In this document: in pieces, positions 18,206-27,032 of the stretch
Layout of the letters: each line of letters starts with the position of its first letter
How positions within the stretch are numbered: position 1 is the stretch's first letter
Virus record (IMG/VR): IMGVR_UViG_3300048835_000830
Coordinates: 1 to 64,000 of that record
Length of the DNA: 64,000 nucleotides
DNA from: a virus
Direction: 5' to 3' (one strand)
Notes under the pieces: generated by a model
Told to the model about the DNA's origin: nothing
Seen by the model: the letters and a program-made list of their open reading frames with translations, nothing else
The model's database searches: none
Program-made: the position numbers and the translations under genes

Positions 18206-18891
18206 TGCCGGCGCCATCAGGATCGACCATGGCCCAGCAGGCCATCGCACTCTACGGAATGCCTCTCGGGCCCGAGGGCGTCTCCTACATCGAAAGCCTT
18301 TTTGGTGCTGTGGAGAAAGCCTGGAAGAGCTGGCAGGACTCAATCCTGTTCGACAGCCTTATCATCACGGGCGCAGGGGTGGGAGCGTGGGCCGGTACGG
18401 GGGTTGGCGGTGTAATGACGTCGGCTCCCTTCGTTGCCACCGCACCTAGTTTCGGAAAGGATTCGCCTGAGCAGGTGATGTTCACCCAGGCGCTCCTCAC
18501 GGTGCTCGCGGAAAAATTCACCCGCTGGCCGACGACCTATAAATTCAGCTCACTCAACTACCTCGGAACGAGCGGGGCGACGCCGATCAACCCCGGCCCT
18601 GTAAGTGCCCAAAACCTTCCGACCCAGCTGAAGGCGGCTGGCGCCGGAGGGCCGATCGCCGGGATAGCCGACGATTGGATAAAGCAGCTGACGCCACCCA
18701 TGTGGGACCTTGAAAACCCGCAGGCGCGGTCAAAGCCTCTTGTGAAAGCGATCGGCAAAACCATTGAAATGACCTTTGAGGGCGTCTGGCTCACGACGAC
18801 GATTGCAAGCAGCAGTCCTCTCGTCACGACCGGGGCTCCAGGCGGCGCTGTGGCCGGAATCCCTAGCCAGCCAGGCGGTAAGCTAGTATGA
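18205..18891 (+). CDS. Hypothetical virion-cluster protein
   Basis: 228 residues; ATG overlaps the spike stop by 1 nt. It has an Ala/Gly-rich hydrophobic stretch near residues 50-72 (LIITGAGVGAWAGTGVGGVM) and a proline/glycine-rich end. Coupling to the spike gene suggests a baseplate or tail role. No family is recognised. Confidence 0.65.
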   Translation: MPAPSGSTMAQQAIALYGMPLGPEGVSYIESLFGAVEKAWKSWQDSILFDSLIITGAGVGAWAGTGVGGVMTSAPFVATAPSFGKDSPEQVMFTQALLTVLAEKFTRWPTTYKFSSLNYLGTSGATPINPGPVSAQNLPTQLKAAGAGGPIAGIADDWIKQLTPPMWDLENPQARSKPLVKAIGKTIEMTFEGVWLTTTIASSSPLVTTGAPGGAVAGIPSQPGGKLV

Positions 18892-18922
18892 TAAAAACGA
18901 TTTCCTTAAATTGGAGACAGCT

Positions 18923-20980
18923 ATGACCATGCCCGCGAACCTTTTTATCGACGCGCCCGATGTGCAGGATGTAAGCCTCACCCATCTCGGCAACGATCTC
19001 GAGCAGTGGCCCGAGGAAATTATCCAAAAGTTTAAAGAGCGCGTTCCCATGGCGAGCGAAATGAGCGTCATGGTCAAGTTTCAGAAAAAAGACGAAGAGA
19101 ACGGAACTGCGACCGGCGCCATCATCATCAACACGACCGACAAGGCAGCCGTCGTTCCGATCATTGTCAAAGACTTCATGCTCTATCCCCTTGATGTCAT
19201 GATCGCCAAACAAAAGCTTTTACCTCTCACCCCGCAGATGTTCCAGGAAATCTTCATGACAACCGGGGCTTTTCAAAAGATCGAAGAGTTTCCGACCTAC
19301 GGTGGCCTCGGGCGCTTCGAGGATGCGAACCTCTGGAATGCAATCTACCCGCCCTCGCTTGGCCGCTACGCCTATGCCTCCGAGCGGGCAAAAGAGGATC
19401 CGATTGGCGAGGTCCTTTCGATCGTCTCGAAAATCCCGGAGGGCATGAAGACCGCCTCCTACCCTCTCATCGATGAGATCGCGCCGACTGTCGGGGATGG
19501 GGATAAAATCCTCGATTTTTTCAATAAAAAACCCGAGTACCTGACGGGTTTTCACAAGCATGGTCACGCAAAGCTTATCAAAAAGATCGCCAATCTTCAG
19601 GGCGTGAACATGAACGAGTTCCGCCAGGGTGCTGATAAGCTCATTCCAAACAGCATCGTCATGCTGCGCCGCGAGAGTCCGGATAAGTATTCGATCCTTT
19701 CAAATAGCGACGAGGTCTTCTCGCCAAGCCTTGTGGGGCCTGTCTCGCGCGATGACTGCTACTCGCTCGTCTCAAAAATTTCCGATCACGTCGAAGACAC
19801 GATGAATGAGGTCGATCAGAACGGAGAGAAGTTTCTTCTCCTTCCGAGCGGCAAGGACAACGTGATTCTGGCTCAGGAGGATCAAACCATAGTCGAGGAG
19901 GCGACCACCTTCGACTCCTTCAGGGTTAAAACAAAAACCGGTGTGACTGTTGAGGGCTGGGTTATTCCAAAAGTCATCGACTTTGATATGAAGCCGGTTG
20001 ACCTCAAAATCTTTGTCGGCAAAACGATGTCGACCATCCAGCCGCGCATCGCCGGTGTTCGTGTGAAGAACACCAACTTTCGGATGCCCGACGAAACGCC
20101 AAAGGTCGGGCAGACGGGAACGTTCGTCTATCAGCCTGACGCTTCGCACGCTCTGGCCACAATCCCGGTCACGATCCGGGTCATCGAGGCCGAGCCCTAT
20201 GGCTACCGAATGGTTTGCGCCGATCTTATGGGCCGCCCGATCAAACTCCGGACCAACGGCTCCATGGAGCTTCACCGCATCACGCCCGAGATGAACGGCT
20301 ACCATACGCTTCCGAGAAACATGAAGTGGGTCCCCATGCAGAGCTTTGGCCCGGTGTCGGATACGCTCGAATCCTACGCGATCAAGGAAGCCGAAGAGAA
20401 TCCAAAAGGTCTTCCTCTTCATGTGATATCGACCGGCTACGGACAGTTTTCGATCAAGGGCGCACAGAAATATGCCCAGGCCATCGGCTGGGACCAGTCG
20501 CTTCTTTCCGAGGCAAAGGCAGGTTTTCTTCTGGCCTCGCTCGGCTGCGGTCGGGAGAAAATTGCCAGCGTTATAAAGGAGGCAAAGGTTCGCGGCCGCG
20601 CAGAGGTCTACGGTCTTGCGTCGCCGCCTCTTGCTTCGGAGAAGCTGGCTGCGAAAAAACCCTTGCGCGACAAGGCTGAAAAGGTGGCCGCGCTTCTGCG
20701 CCGGGACCTCTTGAAAGAGGCCTCTTACATCGACAACGCGCAGACGGTTGACGCTCTTTTAGCTTTAAACTTTGTAAATCCTGACAATATTGCTAAGTTC
20801 ATTGGAAAGATTCCACAACTGAAAGCTGCAATTTCCTGCCTTGCAAGCTGTTTGCTCGCCAGCCGCATCGGGCTCAAAGAGATCCCCGAGGAGGCGGCCA
20901 GCACGTCGATGCACAGGCTGATCGAGGTGGTCGACGGTCTTGAAAAGCTTAGGTCGGCCCAGGAAATTGCGCCGGGTTGA
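18923..20980 (+). CDS. Large hypothetical protein, probably virion-associated
   Basis: 685 residues from ATG 18923, which follows TTGGAG at 6 nt; an upstream in-frame TTG at 18911 is part of that site. The protein is soluble-looking, mixed alpha/beta, with a helical C-terminal 150 residues rich in Ala, Lys and Leu. I recognise no catalytic motif. Its size and placement between spike and terminase genes argue for a structural or ejected protein. Confidence 0.7.
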   Translation: MTMPANLFIDAPDVQDVSLTHLGNDLEQWPEEIIQKFKERVPMASEMSVMVKFQKKDEENGTATGAIIINTTDKAAVVPIIVKDFMLYPLDVMIAKQKLLPLTPQMFQEIFMTTGAFQKIEEFPTYGGLGRFEDANLWNAIYPPSLGRYAYASERAKEDPIGEVLSIVSKIPEGMKTASYPLIDEIAPTVGDGDKILDFFNKKPEYLTGFHKHGHAKLIKKIANLQGVNMNEFRQGADKLIPNSIVMLRRESPDKYSILSNSDEVFSPSLVGPVSRDDCYSLVSKISDHVEDTMNEVDQNGEKFLLLPSGKDNVILAQEDQTIVEEATTFDSFRVKTKTGVTVEGWVIPKVIDFDMKPVDLKIFVGKTMSTIQPRIAGVRVKNTNFRMPDETPKVGQTGTFVYQPDASHALATIPVTIRVIEAEPYGYRMVCADLMGRPIKLRTNGSMELHRITPEMNGYHTLPRNMKWVPMQSFGPVSDTLESYAIKEAEENPKGLPLHVISTGYGQFSIKGAQKYAQAIGWDQSLLSEAKAGFLLASLGCGREKIASVIKEAKVRGRAEVYGLASPPLASEKLAAKKPLRDKAEKVAALLRRDLLKEASYIDNAQTVDALLALNFVNPDNIAKFIGKIPQLKAAISCLASCLLASRIGLKEIPEEAASTSMHRLIEVVDGLEKLRSAQEIAPG

Positions 20981-20988
20981 GAGGGAAG

Positions 20989-21312
20989 ATGCGCTACTTT
21001 TGGAAAGGCTTCGAGCGGAAAACCGCGGCTCCGGTCGAGTTCAAAAAGCACGTCATAATGCTTTTTTGGGATAGCGGCGAGAGCGAGAGCGAGACGGCCC
21101 GCGGCAATGTTCGACGCCTTTCCCGTAAATATCCGAGCGTAAAGGTTCGCCTTGTCGAGGTGAAGCGAGACCCTCTCAGGCCGCAGAAACATCATGTGAC
21201 GACGTTTCCGACGATCGTGCTTTTGAAAAACGGGCGCGAGGTCGAGCGTCTGGCTGGGGGGAGAGACGGCGCAACTCTGCTCGAACAGCTATTCCGCAAA
21301 GCGCACACCTAG
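20989..21312 (+). CDS. FEKR-tagged thioredoxin-fold protein without CxxC
   Basis: 107 residues starting at ATG 20989 with the tag MRYFWKGFERKT. The body has thioredoxin-like order: beta strand HVIMLFWDSG, helix, beta strand VKVRLVEV, the cis-Pro-like segment VTTFPTIVLLKNG and a C-terminal helix. The CxxC active site is replaced (FWDSGESESE), so it should be redox-inactive and may be a binding adaptor. It lies between the large unknown protein and the terminase genes. Confidence 0.7.
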   Translation: MRYFWKGFERKTAAPVEFKKHVIMLFWDSGESESETARGNVRRLSRKYPSVKVRLVEVKRDPLRPQKHHVTTFPTIVLLKNGREVERLAGGRDGATLLEQLFRKAHT

Positions 21313-21321
21313 CGGGCGGCC

Positions 21322-22191
21322 ATGGCATCACCTTTTGAACTATACCTGAGGTTTCTCGTCACAAAGGACATGGTGGTCGAAGAGGAGGTCAACGAGCACC
21401 TTGCCCTTCTCATGCTGCCTCCCGTAACCCAGGGCGAGATCGATCTTCAGTGCGAGTTTGTGCGTTCGACTCTTCCGCTTGGCGTTCAAAGTCAGCTCGC
21501 CAACGGCAGCCAGGGCGGGGCGGATTTTCTTCACTGGATGCGCGTTCTTGATATCCTCGAACTGTGGCAGGGCGAAAAACCTTTTGTGACACCTGAGTTC
21601 AGGATGCGGTTGAAGCTGACAACCGACATCCACGACGACCCCAAGCTCCGCATGACCATCAACGCGCTCGTCATGAAGGGCGTCAAATCGCACGATATCA
21701 TCCAGGCGATCCAGGCCAAATTCGCCACTCCTTTGCGGGAGGTCCACATCGACCTCTATCGGCGGGTCTTCTTTGACCCCCGGCGGCTGACGAGGACCGA
21801 CTGGCGCCGGTATCTCAAGCGGGTGTCTGACCAGGAGCAAAAAATCTATTTCCTGGCCCTTACCGAGCCGCTGGACATCCTGAAGTCGGAGCTCGACCTT
21901 CCGGCCAAGGTCTCGGTCTCGTCGATGCTCCAGGGGCTTTTAACGCGATCCTACCAAAAGGCCCGCATCCACCTTGAGGACGGGGGCGCCGGATCTGCCA
22001 AAGAGGCGCGGGAGTGGATTAGCCAGGTGCTGGCGATCGCGGACAAGTACGAAAAATATCGCTCGGCCGATCAGTCGGACTTCAGCCAATCGCTGCAGCT
22101 CGAATTCGACTTCGTCGAGACCACCTTTGAGACCCCCGACTCGGAGACGCTCCGGGAAGTGGCGGAAAAAGCCAAATCCAAGACAGATTGA
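21322..22191 (+). CDS. Hypothetical protein upstream of terL; candidate small terminase subunit
   Basis: 289 residues, largely helical. A segment around 115-150 (VKSHDIIQAIQAKF, then LREVHIDLYRRVFF) is compatible with a helix-turn-helix. The position immediately upstream of the large terminase, bordering a cluster of repeats, is typical for a small terminase that recognises the packaging site. No direct sequence match can be claimed. Confidence 0.6.
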   Translation: MASPFELYLRFLVTKDMVVEEEVNEHLALLMLPPVTQGEIDLQCEFVRSTLPLGVQSQLANGSQGGADFLHWMRVLDILELWQGEKPFVTPEFRMRLKLTTDIHDDPKLRMTINALVMKGVKSHDIIQAIQAKFATPLREVHIDLYRRVFFDPRRLTRTDWRRYLKRVSDQEQKIYFLALTEPLDILKSELDLPAKVSVSSMLQGLLTRSYQKARIHLEDGGAGSAKEAREWISQVLAIADKYEKYRSADQSDFSQSLQLEFDFVETTFETPDSETLREVAEKAKSKTD

Positions 22192-22229
22192 CACCATTAC
22201 TGCGGCATAAGGGGGCGGTTTGCCCTCTG

Positions 22230-22715
22230 TGTCACCAGGAGGAGCTGAGCGGTGACAAGTGCGGTGACAAAATCCGGGCGTTTTGCGAAATTAAAATCCA
22301 ATAAAATTAAATATATATATCTCTCTCCGAGTCGTTGTCACCATTGTCACCGCTGTCACCGGCATTTTTGGGTAACTATCGCGTGCGAGAATTTTAAATC
22401 GTGTGAGCCCCCACCCCCTCCCCTCCCGTGGGTAAGTTCTCTGATAACGATGTTTTTCGCGTATAGGCTTTCTACTTTTCGGGTTTCACTGGTGCCAGCG
22501 GTGACAAATTTCAAACCCATTGAAATGACTACAAAAAATGTCCGGAAAAGCGTCACCGAAAGTGTCTCCGCAAAAAAGCGTTTGGTGACAAGGTCGGAGG
22601 CGGCTCTGGCACAAGTGTCTGTAATCAAAGAGCTTTGTCTCTTAAAGTGCGTCGAAAGGGCTTGAAAAAACGATGGGAACAATCGGTGACAACGGTGACA
22701 AGCGGATCGGTGACG
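22230..22715 (+). repeat. Cluster of GGTGACA/TGTCACC heptamers (candidate pac site or origin)
   Basis: Exact copies start at 22230 (inverted), 22251, 22263, 22336, 22345 and 22354 (all three inverted), 22500, 22584, 22685 and 22694. Near copies are CGTCACC at 22551 and GGTGACG at 22709. Two subsets are spaced exactly 9 bp apart (22336/22345/22354 and 22685/22694). Random expectation for both strands of this span is well under one. The array fills the intergenic region and continues into the first 15 codons of terL. It contains no convincing gene. Roles to consider are terminase recognition, replication origin iterons or a multi-site operator. Confidence 0.8.
22288..22320. other. AT-rich tract inside the heptamer array
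   Basis: A run of almost pure A/T ending in alternating ATATATATAT, within an otherwise GC-rich genome and flanked by heptamers on both sides. This could be an unwinding element if the array is an origin. The intergenic stretch from 22192 to 22672 otherwise holds only the heptamers and a pyrimidine-rich run near 22410-22430. Confidence 0.6.
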
Positions 22716-25690
22716 ACATCGATCTCGAGGAAGAGCTGGGATCGGACGCCTTTGAGGCGCGGATGTATGACGACAAACCGCCTGCTGTCTCCGAGCGGAC
22801 GGTGGCCGCGTTCCGCAGCACGGTCAACCAGGACGGAACGCTCCGGGAGATCCTGAAGGCCAAAAAGTCGGACTTTGTGCGAAACCTCATCTATCTTGAC
22901 GGCCATAAATTCGACTTCACCGGAAGGGGCTATCTCCGCCCGATCTACGACGGCAACTTCAAGCGAATCCTTCTTAAGACTGCCCGCCAAGTGGAGAAGT
23001 GCCAGACCGGCACGTCCCTCGTTTTGACGCGATATGGTGAAGAGAAAGCCATACGTGACCTTAGGCCTGGCGACGAGATAGTGGCGCTTGGCGAAAACGG
23101 CAGGCAGACTGCGGATCGCGTGATAGCGGCGGAGTTTAACGGAGCCAAACCCTGTCTTAGGATCCGAACACGCCTCGGCTCCACCGTGGAGGTTACCCAT
23201 AACCACCCCTTGCGGATGCTGCTCGGGTGGCGACAGGCAGCCGACCTCAGACCAGGCGACCGCATAGCGAGTCTTCGCACTCAGGGTTTTTTTCTTGAGG
23301 CTGAGGACCCCACGGCCGCGCTACTGGGGCTGATGATCGGCGATGGCTCCATGACAGAAAACTGCCAAAGGTTTACAGCAAAAAACCCTGTCGTCCAAGA
23401 CTGGTTTGAGTCGCTCTACGGCCCCTGCGAGTTCTCGATCGACCCGCGCTCAGGCACGCGGAATTACTACATATCCAAAAAATCTCAGATCTATCAATAT
23501 TTTCAGGAGACCGGCATCTTTGGAAAACGGGCCTCCGAAAAAACCATCCCCTCCAAGGCGATGCAGTTGGGGCCAGATTCCACTGTTCAACTATTACGGG
23601 GGCTTTGGGCCACTGACGGGCATTGCAAGAACGTAACCTCATCGAAGATAGACCTCGTCTTTTGTACTACAAGCAAGACTTTGGCGAGGCAGGTTCGTCT
23701 TTTGCTCCGTAGATTCGGCATTGTAACTACGGTGCGTGAGAATCGCCCGTCAACCGGAGGGCAGCTGGCCTATATCCTTCGTGTCGTCACAAGAGATTCA
23801 ATCGAGGCGTTTTATAATAAAATCGGCCCGATTCCAGGCAAGCCCTTTTCTTTACCCGGAACGGCCTCCAATAGTAACCTCGATACTTTACCGAGCGAGG
23901 TTTACGATCTTGTTGAATTGGCAAGACGCCGTGGCGGCAACTACTGGAAAAGAACTGGTCTTCAATCTCAAGGTCTTAGAATCAATAGAAGCTATGCCCC
24001 GACATTCGGAAAGATAAGAAAAATAAACGAGACGCTCTGTGATCCAGACCTGGCAGACGTTTTAGCAGCTGACATAATCTGGGACCAGATCGAATCAATT
24101 GAGGATATTGGTGTCCAAGACACCTGGGGCATAGAAACTGAAACTCACACCTATGTTTCAGATTTTTTGGTGCAGCACAACACCACCTTCCTTGCCAATA
24201 ACCTCACCGTCACCTCGGTCGTCATCCCCTACAACAAGGCCCTCTACGTCTCGCCGTCGCACACTCAGACGCGGCAGTTCTCGAACGAAAAGCTGCGGCC
24301 GGCAATCGAGCGCTCGCCTCTCATCGCCCGCTACTTTCAGGATAGCTCGGTTTCGACTCAGGTCTTTGAGAAGGGCTTCACAAACGGCAGCTACATCTTC
24401 CTTCGCTCTGCATTCCGTTCGGCGGATAGAACGAGGGGTATATCGGCGAGGGTGCTCTGCCTTGACGAGATCCAGGATTTCCTCACGACAGAAATTCCCG
24501 TTATCATGGAGTGTACGTCCCACTTTCCCGACGCCTCCAACCTCATGGCGGGCACACCGAAGTCCCACGACAACCCGATCGAGATCTACTGGCAGTCCAC
24601 GACACAGGCCGAGTGGCTGGTGCCGTGCCCACACTGCGGCAAGTGGAATTTTCTCGACGAGGAAAACATCGGCCCGACCGAGTGGTATCAAACGAAGCGC
24701 CTTCCGCCTGGCCCCATTTGCAAAAAATGCCATAAGCCGATCGACCCTTCGACGGGCCGGTGGGTTGAGTTTTATCCGAACAACATGATCAAGGGCTTCC
24801 GCGTCCCCCAGCTCATGGTGCCGTGGATCTGCGGGCTCTACGATCAGTGGATGAAGCTTCTCTGGAAAAGGGACAACTATCCCTACGGGCAGCTTGCAAA
24901 CGAGGTGCTTGGCCTTTCCTACGACTCGGCATCCAAGCCTATAACGCGCGATGAGATTATCGAGGCCTGCGGCGACTATTCGCTCTGGAACCTCACGACC
25001 CCCGAAGGCATTCGCGCGGCCCAGGCGGAAGCCAAAAAATGGGGTCTGACGGCCGGCGTCGATTGGGGCGAGGGGAATGATGGCTCCGAGAAGTCGCCTT
25101 CCGGGAAAATACGAAACGCAAGCTATACCGTTCTCACGATAGGGGCTTACGTCTCGCAGAAACACTGGAAAGTCTTTTATGCGAAACGGTACGAAGGACG
25201 CGAGGTGGATCCGGACTTTGTCGTTAAAGACATCACGCGCATCTGCCAGCTTCTTGGCGTCAAGCTTATCGGTGCCGACTGGGGGCACGGCTGGGGGGTT
25301 AACAACGTCCTCATGCGGACCTTTGGCCCCAACCGCGTGGCCCAGTTTCAGTATATGCCCAAGCTCAAGCAAAGAATGAAGTGGGATGCTATCGGCTACC
25401 GCTATCAACTGCAGCGAAACTTCATCATGTCAGAGCTTTTCTTTGATATGAAACACGGTCTTATCCTTTTTCCGCGCTGGAAGGACTTTGAGCCGTTTGC
25501 AAAGGATATTCTTGGCATTTACGCCGAGTACAACGAATATCGCCGCGAGATAAAATATGATCATAGACCCTCCGACCCCGACGATTATTTCCATTCGATG
25601 AACTATGCGAAACTCATGTCCGATATCATGACAGGAAAAAGCCGCCGCTATACCCTCGACGCCGTGGCGCTCGACGGGCCGCAGGCTTAG
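22673..25690 (+). CDS. terL: Large terminase subunit with in-frame intein
   Basis: 1,005-residue precursor; removal of a 394-residue intein leaves 611 residues. The ATPase P-loop is rebuilt from ARQVEK (before C110) and TTFLANN (from T504). Walker B is LCLDEIQDF near residue 597, followed by LMAGTPKS (coupling motif). A zinc ribbon with CPHC near 652 and CKKC near 683 is inserted. The RNase H-like nuclease has GVDWGEG near 797, GADWGHG, and DPDDYFHS near 970. The enzyme cuts concatemers and pumps DNA into the head through the portal. The ATG has only a weak ribosome site (AAAGGG, 13 nt away), and the first codons lie inside the heptamer array; a start at 22763 is an alternative. Confidence 0.93.
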   Translation: MGTIGDNGDKRIGDDIDLEEELGSDAFEARMYDDKPPAVSERTVAAFRSTVNQDGTLREILKAKKSDFVRNLIYLDGHKFDFTGRGYLRPIYDGNFKRILLKTARQVEKCQTGTSLVLTRYGEEKAIRDLRPGDEIVALGENGRQTADRVIAAEFNGAKPCLRIRTRLGSTVEVTHNHPLRMLLGWRQAADLRPGDRIASLRTQGFFLEAEDPTAALLGLMIGDGSMTENCQRFTAKNPVVQDWFESLYGPCEFSIDPRSGTRNYYISKKSQIYQYFQETGIFGKRASEKTIPSKAMQLGPDSTVQLLRGLWATDGHCKNVTSSKIDLVFCTTSKTLARQVRLLLRRFGIVTTVRENRPSTGGQLAYILRVVTRDSIEAFYNKIGPIPGKPFSLPGTASNSNLDTLPSEVYDLVELARRRGGNYWKRTGLQSQGLRINRSYAPTFGKIRKINETLCDPDLADVLAADIIWDQIESIEDIGVQDTWGIETETHTYVSDFLVQHNTTFLANNLTVTSVVIPYNKALYVSPSHTQTRQFSNEKLRPAIERSPLIARYFQDSSVSTQVFEKGFTNGSYIFLRSAFRSADRTRGISARVLCLDEIQDFLTTEIPVIMECTSHFPDASNLMAGTPKSHDNPIEIYWQSTTQAEWLVPCPHCGKWNFLDEENIGPTEWYQTKRLPPGPICKKCHKPIDPSTGRWVEFYPNNMIKGFRVPQLMVPWICGLYDQWMKLLWKRDNYPYGQLANEVLGLSYDSASKPITRDEIIEACGDYSLWNLTTPEGIRAAQAEAKKWGLTAGVDWGEGNDGSEKSPSGKIRNASYTVLTIGAYVSQKHWKVFYAKRYEGREVDPDFVVKDITRICQLLGVKLIGADWGHGWGVNNVLMRTFGPNRVAQFQYMPKLKQRMKWDAIGYRYQLQRNFIMSELFFDMKHGLILFPRWKDFEPFAKDILGIYAEYNEYRREIKYDHRPSDPDDYFHSMNYAKLMSDIMTGKSRRYTLDAVALDGPQA
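23000..24181 (+). other. Intein with LAGLIDADG endonuclease in the terL P-loop
   Basis: Precursor residues 110-503. Splicing features: nucleophile C110 opening block A (GTSLVLTRYGE...RPGDEIV), block B with THNHPLR, block F/G TWGIETETHTYVSDFLVQHN ending in His-Asn, and Thr504 as the first C-extein residue. Two endonuclease helices are visible: LLGLMIGDG and LLRGLWATDG, each with its acidic residue. All residues needed for splicing and homing appear intact. Insertion inside the ATP-binding loop means the terminase is inactive until splicing occurs. Confidence 0.93.
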
Positions 25691-25974
25691 TTCTTCAGGT
25701 CCTCCTCGATAGGGTTTGTGAGCGCCGATAAAATTTCAAGCTGCTGGGAGAGCTCCTTTACGAGGGCCTCCTTTTCCTTCGGCATGTTGAGGGCAACAAT
25801 TGCCGAGACAATGAGGTCGTGGACGTAAAGGTTTCGGATGATGCTGAGATGCGCATCGGGATCCGGATCGAGGCGCATCTGAAAAAGACAGACGTCAAAG
25901 TTTTCAAGAAGCTGTTTGACGAACTGAGGCACCTCATAACCAAACGGAACCGGCAGATCGTCGTGGTAACTCAT
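25687..25974 (-). CDS. Small acidic hypothetical protein
   Basis: 95 residues, convergent with terL with stops overlapping by 4 nt. The ATG follows AAGGAAAAAATC. Helical, with a hydrophobic central helix (VHDLIVSAIVALNM) and a Glu/Lys-rich end. Function unknown. Confidence 0.65.
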   Translation of the reverse strand: MSYHDDLPVPFGYEVPQFVKQLLENFDVCLFQMRLDPDPDAHLSIIRNLYVHDLIVSAIVALNMPKEKEALVKELSQQLEILSALTNPIEEDLKN

Positions 25975-25994
25975 GATTTTTTCCTTGAAAGATA

Positions 25995-26012
25995 GGGCGT
26001 ATTGCTACGCCC
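25995..26012. promoter_or_regulatory. Inverted repeat in divergent intergenic region
   Basis: GGGCGTA and TACGCCC are perfect 7-nt arms around a 4-nt loop. It sits about 20 nt upstream of the minus-strand ATG at 25974 and before the plus-strand genes starting at 26153. No T-run follows on either strand, so it could be an operator or 5' leader hairpin rather than a terminator. Confidence 0.45.
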
Positions 26013-26152
26013 CCAAGGTGTAGGGAAGGATTTACCTTTATTTCATTTTAGATGACCCGTTTTGCCGCAGCAAGTTTCCGGCTGATTCCCACCGAAAAAC
26101 CTGATAGGCATTATTTTCAAGTGTCTAAAAATCCAAAAATTCGGAGGCCACC

Positions 26153-26458
26153 ATGCGCACGTTGGCGGATATTGCGCCTCAGCAATACTACCGGCATCAC
26201 CAGGGCGAATATTACTGCGTCCGCGCGATTGCCCGGAGCGCCGAGAGCGGCGAGCCTATCGTCGTTTACAGTAAGGCCATTTACCCGGAAGCGGTCTGGT
26301 ATCACACCCCCGAGCAATTCCTGAAAGTCCTCCCGGACGGGAGGGAAAGATTTGCCCTCTGCGATGTGCTCGATGTCCTCAAGGACGTTGACCCGCGGGT
26401 TCTGGAGAAGATTTACTTTGTAAGTGCCAATGAGCTTGGCGAGAAAGGGAGACGGTGA
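26153..26458 (+). CDS. DUF1653-like protein
   Basis: 101 residues; CGGAGG precedes the ATG. The pattern YYRHHQGEYYCVRAIARSAESGEPIVVY, shown here only as the elements YRHHQGEYY and SGEPIVVY, plus WYHTPEQFL, matches the small DUF1653 fold found in bacteria and phages. The biochemical role of the family is not established. First gene of the long accessory block. Confidence 0.7.
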   Translation: MRTLADIAPQQYYRHHQGEYYCVRAIARSAESGEPIVVYSKAIYPEAVWYHTPEQFLKVLPDGRERFALCDVLDVLKDVDPRVLEKIYFVSANELGEKGRR

Positions 26459-26763
26459 TGGGCATGTACTTTGTTTGCAAAAAGTTTGCTGCCGACGGCA
26501 AGACCTTCTATGGGGATATGATTCCTGTAGAGGACACGCTTCACTCGATTGATGACCTTGAAAGGGCGCAGCGCCTTGCTCTCAAAAAGTATCTCGACTC
26601 GGGCGGCAAGGACGAGTTTTTTGTCGTCGAAGGTCAGGTCGTCTTCAAACCCGCAATCATGAACGCCGTCGGAGGAAAACCTGTTGAACCAGAATCCCTC
26701 TCCTCAATCACGACAAGGAACAACCCAGCTCGGGGAGTCGATGGCGCCTCTCGCTCTAAGTGA
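26458..26763 (+). CDS. Hypothetical protein
   Basis: ATG 26458 overlaps the upstream stop (GTGATG); GTG 26455 is a possible alternative. About 101 residues with a compact N-terminal 75 residues and a polar tail that overlaps the next gene. No family is recognised. Confidence 0.6.
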   Translation: MGMYFVCKKFAADGKTFYGDMIPVEDTLHSIDDLERAQRLALKKYLDSGGKDEFFVVEGQVVFKPAIMNAVGGKPVEPESLSSITTRNNPARGVDGASRSK

Positions 26764-27031
26764 GCTCACGAGCCTCATCAACCGGGTTGAGGATAAGGCG
26801 CTCCGTATGAGCTTTCTCAAGTGGGCCTCGCGGCACATCGAGTCAGTTCACATAAAGATTCAGGCGCCGATCGAAAACGGGATCCTGCCCGTGCTGGAGG
26901 CCTGGGACGAGCGGGTCATCAAGGAGAATATCCTCAAGACTCTCTACGAAAAAATCGGCGTCGTCGAAACCAAATCGGAAGACGGAAGTCACCTTCAGCA
27001 GAGACTTGGCGTTGTAATTATCAAGGACTGA
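26684..27031 (+). CDS. Hypothetical helical protein
   Basis: 115 residues if TTG 26684 is used, which has a perfect GGAGG 8 nt upstream. ATG 26741, after GGGGAG, would give 96 residues and a much shorter overlap with the preceding gene. The conserved-looking part starts near MAPLALSELTSLINRVEDKA. Function unknown. Confidence 0.6.
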   Translation: MNQNPSPQSRQGTTQLGESMAPLALSELTSLINRVEDKALRMSFLKWASRHIESVHIKIQAPIENGILPVLEAWDERVIKENILKTLYEKIGVVETKSEDGSHLQQRLGVVIIKD

Positions 27032-27032
27032 C

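Noticed and set aside
22252-22665. 137-codon frame in the heptamer region
   Set aside because: Composition reflects the repeats and AT-rich tract, the predicted product is low complexity, and the repeat array explains the sequence better than coding does.
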